17,242 bases of DNA from NCBI GenBank assembly GCA_017861415.1, contig JAGFXS010000068.1:1-17242 (forward strand). The letters are read 5' to 3'. The position numbers and the translations under genes were made by a program. The stretch is from Bacillota bacterium (GTDB lineage Bacteria; Bacillota; Clostridia; Oscillospirales; Oscillospiraceae). Numbering within the stretch: the first letter of the stretch is position 1; each line of letters begins with the position of its first letter. Below the pieces are notes generated by a model. That model had not been told where the DNA came from and did no database searches. It saw nothing but the letters and a program-made list of their open reading frames with translations. This document shows positions 14,257 through 17,242 of the stretch, piece after piece.

Positions 14257-15633
14257 TTACGCCTCCAAGGGCAGCGTCACAGTAAAAGCTGCGCCATGCG
14301 GATTGTTTTCCTGCACCCAGATTCTCCCATCGTGGGCTTCAACGATGGTTTTGCAGATGGCAAGACCAAGTCCCAAACCTCGTTTTCCGTCAGCCACATG
14401 GTGATTCACAGAAACAAAACGCTCAAATATACTCTTCCGCATGTCTTCCGGAATCCCTTCACCGGTATCTGCCACGGTAATCTCCACAGAGCCATCAGTG
14501 ACTTTTGCAGAGAGCTGAATATCAGTGTATTCCGGTGTGTGCCGTACTGCGTTTTCCAGTAAATTCACAAGAACCTGGACAATTAGTCTTCCGTCCGCCC
14601 AAATGACGGCTACATGATCTGGAAGAGTCACCGAGAATTTTCGGCCTTTCAAAAGCTCTTTTGTATGGGAAACCGCCTCACTGATCAAGTCATCCAGCGG
14701 TTGAGGTTCACGATTGAGAATCAGCTGTCCATCTGTGATCCTTGTCATATCAAGGATATTTTCAATGAGGCCGGTGAGCCACTGAATCTCTTCCTTCATG
14801 TGTCCCGCCAGGAGTTGCCGTTCCTCATGGGTAAGCTCGCCATAGTTTTCCGTGAGAAGGTTGCTTTCCCCTTCCAAGGCCGTGAGGGGACTGCGTAGGT
14901 CATGGGCCACACTGCGAAGCAGCGTACTCTTTTGCCGCTCTTTCTCCATAGCGAAGCGAATATTCTCCTGCTCGCGGCGGAGTCTCTCCCTGTGTACTGC
15001 GATACCTACCTGGGTGGCCACGGCATGAATGATCATATCGTCTTTTTGTTTAAGTTGGCGCTGCTCTGAAAAGACGCGGATGAAGCCGTGATTGTCTGAT
15101 GAAAGCTGGATTGGATAGATCAAATCTCCCCGTGGAAAGGCGTTAGCAGTGATATCAATTTCGCTTGAAACTCCGGTATAATCCATAATGAACCGCAAAG
15201 CCTTTTGGCAAATTTCATCTTCACCATTTACGGTCAAAAAACCAAGAGCGATGCTGTATAAGGTTTTTGCAGCTCTTTCATTTTCCGCCGCCAAGAAAAT
15301 CTGCCGTTGAAGGCGAACGGTAATCAGGACGGAGACAATGACGGCAATAATGAAAAAGCCCAAAAAGACAATGTCTTTGCTGGAATGGATGGCTAAGGTA
15401 AATCTTGGCTCTGTAAAAAGGTAATTAAAGAGCACCACACAAATAGCAGATGCGAAGATGCCCTGAATCCAGCTTTCTGTCCAGACAGTGGAAAAGAGAA
15501 CGCAAAGTAAAAAAACCATCATAACGCTTTCTTTTCCGATCTGGTAATGCTGTTCAAGAACCATGCTCAGGGTTGTGGCAAGGACAATCACGATCAGTGT
15601 TTTTAAAGCATTCAACAGAAACGATCGACCCAT
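14257..15633 (-). CDS. KdpD-like sensor histidine kinase without the KdpD N-terminal domain
   Basis: A 458-residue membrane histidine kinase. Four close membrane segments (about 8-106) form the DUF4118 module of KdpD, followed by a GAF-like region (about 120-220) and the kinase core: His244 in SVAHDLRSPLTAL, the N-box NLLENAVRHTP, then DTGEGIPEDM and GLGLGLAICK. The long cytoplasmic KdpD and universal-stress domains found in full KdpD (about 890 residues) are absent, so this is a short form. ATG 15633 is preferred because AGGGTG lies 6 nt upstream and it precedes the first membrane segment; in-frame ATGs at 15648 and 15672 are alternatives. It begins 54 nt after the trkA stop and likely senses potassium or ionic state for the partner regulator. 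Confidence 0.86.
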   Translation of the reverse strand: MGRSFLLNALKTLIVIVLATTLSMVLEQHYQIGKESVMMVFLLCVLFSTVWTESWIQGIFASAICVVLFNYLFTEPRFTLAIHSSKDIVFLGFFIIAVIVSVLITVRLQRQIFLAAENERAAKTLYSIALGFLTVNGEDEICQKALRFIMDYTGVSSEIDITANAFPRGDLIYPIQLSSDNHGFIRVFSEQRQLKQKDDMIIHAVATQVGIAVHRERLRREQENIRFAMEKERQKSTLLRSVAHDLRSPLTALEGESNLLTENYGELTHEERQLLAGHMKEEIQWLTGLIENILDMTRITDGQLILNREPQPLDDLISEAVSHTKELLKGRKFSVTLPDHVAVIWADGRLIVQVLVNLLENAVRHTPEYTDIQLSAKVTDGSVEITVADTGEGIPEDMRKSIFERFVSVNHHVADGKRGLGLGLAICKTIVEAHDGRIWVQENNPHGAAFTVTLPLEA

Positions 15634-15687
15634 ATTAATCACCCTCATACATTGTACCACCCCTTGCCGCATGTTTCTACAGTCCTG

Positions 15688-16338
15688 TTATTTTCCTGAT
15701 AGTATTGCCGCGATATCTTGCTTTCTTCCGGCAATGACCAAACGATCCCCACAATGGAACGCAAAATCCGGATTTGTCATGGGGGTTACATGTTCATCCA
15801 TCTTCACCCCAATAACGTTGATGCGATGTTTTGTTCGCACATCCAGTTGGCGCAAGCTTTTTCCGCACCACGACTTCGGTACTTCCAATTCAGCAATGGC
15901 GTAGTCTGTTGCCAGTTCGAAGTAATCAAAAGCGTTCCTCGCATGGTATTTCATGGCAGTTCTCTTTGCCATGTCCCGTTCAGGATAGATCACTTCATCT
16001 GCGCCGACCTTCAGCAGAAATTTTGCATGCAGCTCACGGTCTGCTTTGGCGATTACCTTCACCGCACCTAGTTCTTTGAGCAAAGAGGTAATTTCCAGTG
16101 AGGCCTGAAATTCATCGCTGATGCACACAAAACAGATGTCGAAGTTTGACACGCCCAGTGCCTTCAGCACTTCAACCTCCATACAATCTCCGATCTCCGC
16201 GCGTGTTACCGATGGCACAAGCTTTTGAACCACGGCTTCATCCTTGTCGACGGCCATGACTTCGTTTCCCAATTCCATTAAGTTCATGGCCAGGTGGGTG
16301 CCAAAACGCCCCAGTCCAATAATTAATAATGATTTCAT
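15688..16338 (-). CDS. TrkA/KtrA-type potassium uptake regulatory subunit
   Basis: A 216-residue cytoplasmic RCK protein that forms a ring under the potassium channel-like subunit and gates it by nucleotide binding. The RCK_N Rossmann domain (1-125) starts with LLIIGLGRFGTHLA (glycines 8, 10, 13), has the acidic ribose-binding Asp31 at the end of the second strand, and carries GDCMEVEVL. The RCK_C domain (about 135-216) includes IAELEVPKSWCGKSLRQLD and a GDRLVIAG end. Single RCK units of about 220 residues are typical of KtrA, whereas enteric TrkA is a double unit of about 458. ATG 16338 has AAAGGAG 7 nt upstream and lies 16 nt behind the membrane-subunit stop. Confidence 0.92.
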   Translation of the reverse strand: MKSLLIIGLGRFGTHLAMNLMELGNEVMAVDKDEAVVQKLVPSVTRAEIGDCMEVEVLKALGVSNFDICFVCISDEFQASLEITSLLKELGAVKVIAKADRELHAKFLLKVGADEVIYPERDMAKRTAMKYHARNAFDYFELATDYAIAELEVPKSWCGKSLRQLDVRTKHRINVIGVKMDEHVTPMTNPDFAFHCGDRLVIAGRKQDIAAILSGK

Positions 16339-16354
16339 GTAATTCTCCTTTACT

Positions 16355-17242
16355 TTACCCTACAACAATTTTTTCAACAGGCTGTTTCAATACGCTACTT
16401 TTATACTCTGAAGCAGAGAGGATGACAGTCAGGCTTCCGATTCTGCCTGAGTACATGAGAAGGATTATGACAATCTGCGATAGCCCGGAAAGCTCCGGTG
16501 TAATACCCAAGGTTAGACCGACTGTACCAAAGGCCGAGAAAGCCTCAAACAGTGCTCCTTGCAGGGGAAGGTTTTGATTTAAGCACAAAATCAGTACCCC
16601 TGTCATCGTCAATAAAAAATAAAAGATGGAACTGCAGAATGCTTTTCGCACCAACACAGAATCCAGTCTACGGTGAAACACATTGATTTCCTCACGCCCG
16701 CGGGTGTAGGACAATGTTGCAAGCAGGAGTACTACGAAGGTGGTAATCTTGATTCCACCTGCCGTAGAACCCGGGCCTCCGCCGATGAACATGAGAGCCA
16801 TCGTGAGCAGTACGCCGCCTGACGACATGGTAGTGTAATCAATGGTATTGTAACCGGCAGTTCTGGGCGTAACAGACTGGAAGAATGCTGCTAGTATTCG
16901 TTCGGGCATCGTCATTCCTGCCATAGATGCATTCCATTCGGAAATCAGTAAAAAAGCCGCGCTGGCAAAGAGTATGATGCTTGTTGCAGTGAGCATGATT
17001 TTGGAGTGGAGATTGTAGGCTCGGAAGTTCCATCCCTTTTCTCGGATATCGTCCCAGACCACAAATCCTAGTCCGCCTACAATAATCAGCGTCATTATGG
17101 TGATATTAACAATGAAATCATCGGCAAAGTATGTAAGGGAGCTAAAGGGCTTCATGACACCCATGAGATCGAAGCCGGCATTGCAAAACGCGGACACGGA
17201 ATGGAACACCCCATACCACAGGCCTTGCCGGAGTCCGACAAC
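16355..17242 (-). CDS. TrkH/KtrB-family potassium transporter membrane subunit (partial, 5' end outside window)
   Basis: The last 295 residues of a TrkH/KtrB/HKT potassium translocating subunit; the frame is open to the window edge at 17242, so the N-terminal third is missing. An apparent GTG start at 17209 is internal, since codons before it (GLRQGLWYG) continue the family sequence. SVSAFCNAGFDLMG is the selectivity-filter loop of the second repeat, GGGPGSTAGGIKITTF belongs to the third, with its flexible membrane loop, and FEAFSAFGTVGLTLGITPEL is the fourth. Several hydrophobic spans separate them. It forms the pore used with the RCK subunit encoded 16 nt downstream; uptake is driven by membrane potential or sodium. 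KtrB is slightly favoured over TrkH because of the short partner. Confidence 0.92.
   Translation of the reverse strand, partial: VVGLRQGLWYGVFHSVSAFCNAGFDLMGVMKPFSSLTYFADDFIVNITIMTLIIVGGLGFVVWDDIREKGWNFRAYNLHSKIMLTATSIILFASAAFLLISEWNASMAGMTMPERILAAFFQSVTPRTAGYNTIDYTTMSSGGVLLTMALMFIGGGPGSTAGGIKITTFVVLLLATLSYTRGREEINVFHRRLDSVLVRKAFCSSIFYFLLTMTGVLILCLNQNLPLQGALFEAFSAFGTVGLTLGITPELSGLSQIVIILLMYSGRIGSLTVILSASEYKSSVLKQPVEKIVVG

Overview
The window looks like chromosomal DNA of an anaerobic Firmicute, probably a gut clostridium of the Oscillospiraceae type (relatives of Flavonifractor or Intestinimonas). The evidence is AGGAGG-type ribosome binding sites, extended -10 promoters of the form TGGTATA, and a lysine-to-butyrate gene set (kdd, kal, kce, atoD, atoA) of the kind known from amino-acid-fermenting clostridia. 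The taxon is inferred from gene content, not from a marker gene.

Region 1 (1-4070) is a cell-envelope block. On the minus strand lie a DUF1292 protein and, behind it, a probable 6S RNA. On the plus strand a class A penicillin-binding protein and a membrane-anchored zinc amidase each have their own extended -10 promoter and hairpin terminator.

Region 2 (4071-7108, minus) holds an MscS/YbdG-type mechanosensitive channel gene broken by a 4-bp tandem duplication. It follows a FadR-type GntR regulator with which it is probably co-transcribed. Upstream, behind a perfect 15-bp terminator hairpin, is an AHL-lactonase-like metallo-beta-lactamase-fold hydrolase.

Region 3 (7109-9237) is a scar. It holds the last 80 codons of a polysaccharide deacetylase with no 5' part, a 55-codon ORF of unknown function, and a large serine recombinase whose C-terminus has slipped into another frame. 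It looks like a decayed integrated element or a recombination breakpoint.

Region 4 (9289-13315, minus) is the lysine-fermentation operon. A strong sigma-A promoter drives kdd, kal and kce; an intrinsic terminator follows; then come atoD and atoA and a final terminator. Kdd oxidises 3,5-diaminohexanoate and Kce cleaves the product with acetyl-CoA to 3-aminobutyryl-CoA and acetoacetate. Kal removes ammonia to give crotonyl-CoA, and AtoDA moves CoA from butyryl-CoA to acetoacetate, releasing butyrate. The two aminomutases (KamA, KamDE) are not in the window.

Region 5 (13560-17242, minus) is a potassium-uptake operon: a Trk/Ktr membrane subunit that runs off the window, its TrkA/KtrA regulatory subunit, a KdpD-like histidine kinase that lacks the long KdpD cytoplasmic N-terminus, and a KdpE-like response regulator.

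I did not find a clearly new defence or mobile system. The points most worth a second look are the frameshifted channel, the deacetylase/recombinase breakpoint, the internal terminator in the butyrate operon, and an orphan plus-strand hairpin with a U-tract at 13453-13492.
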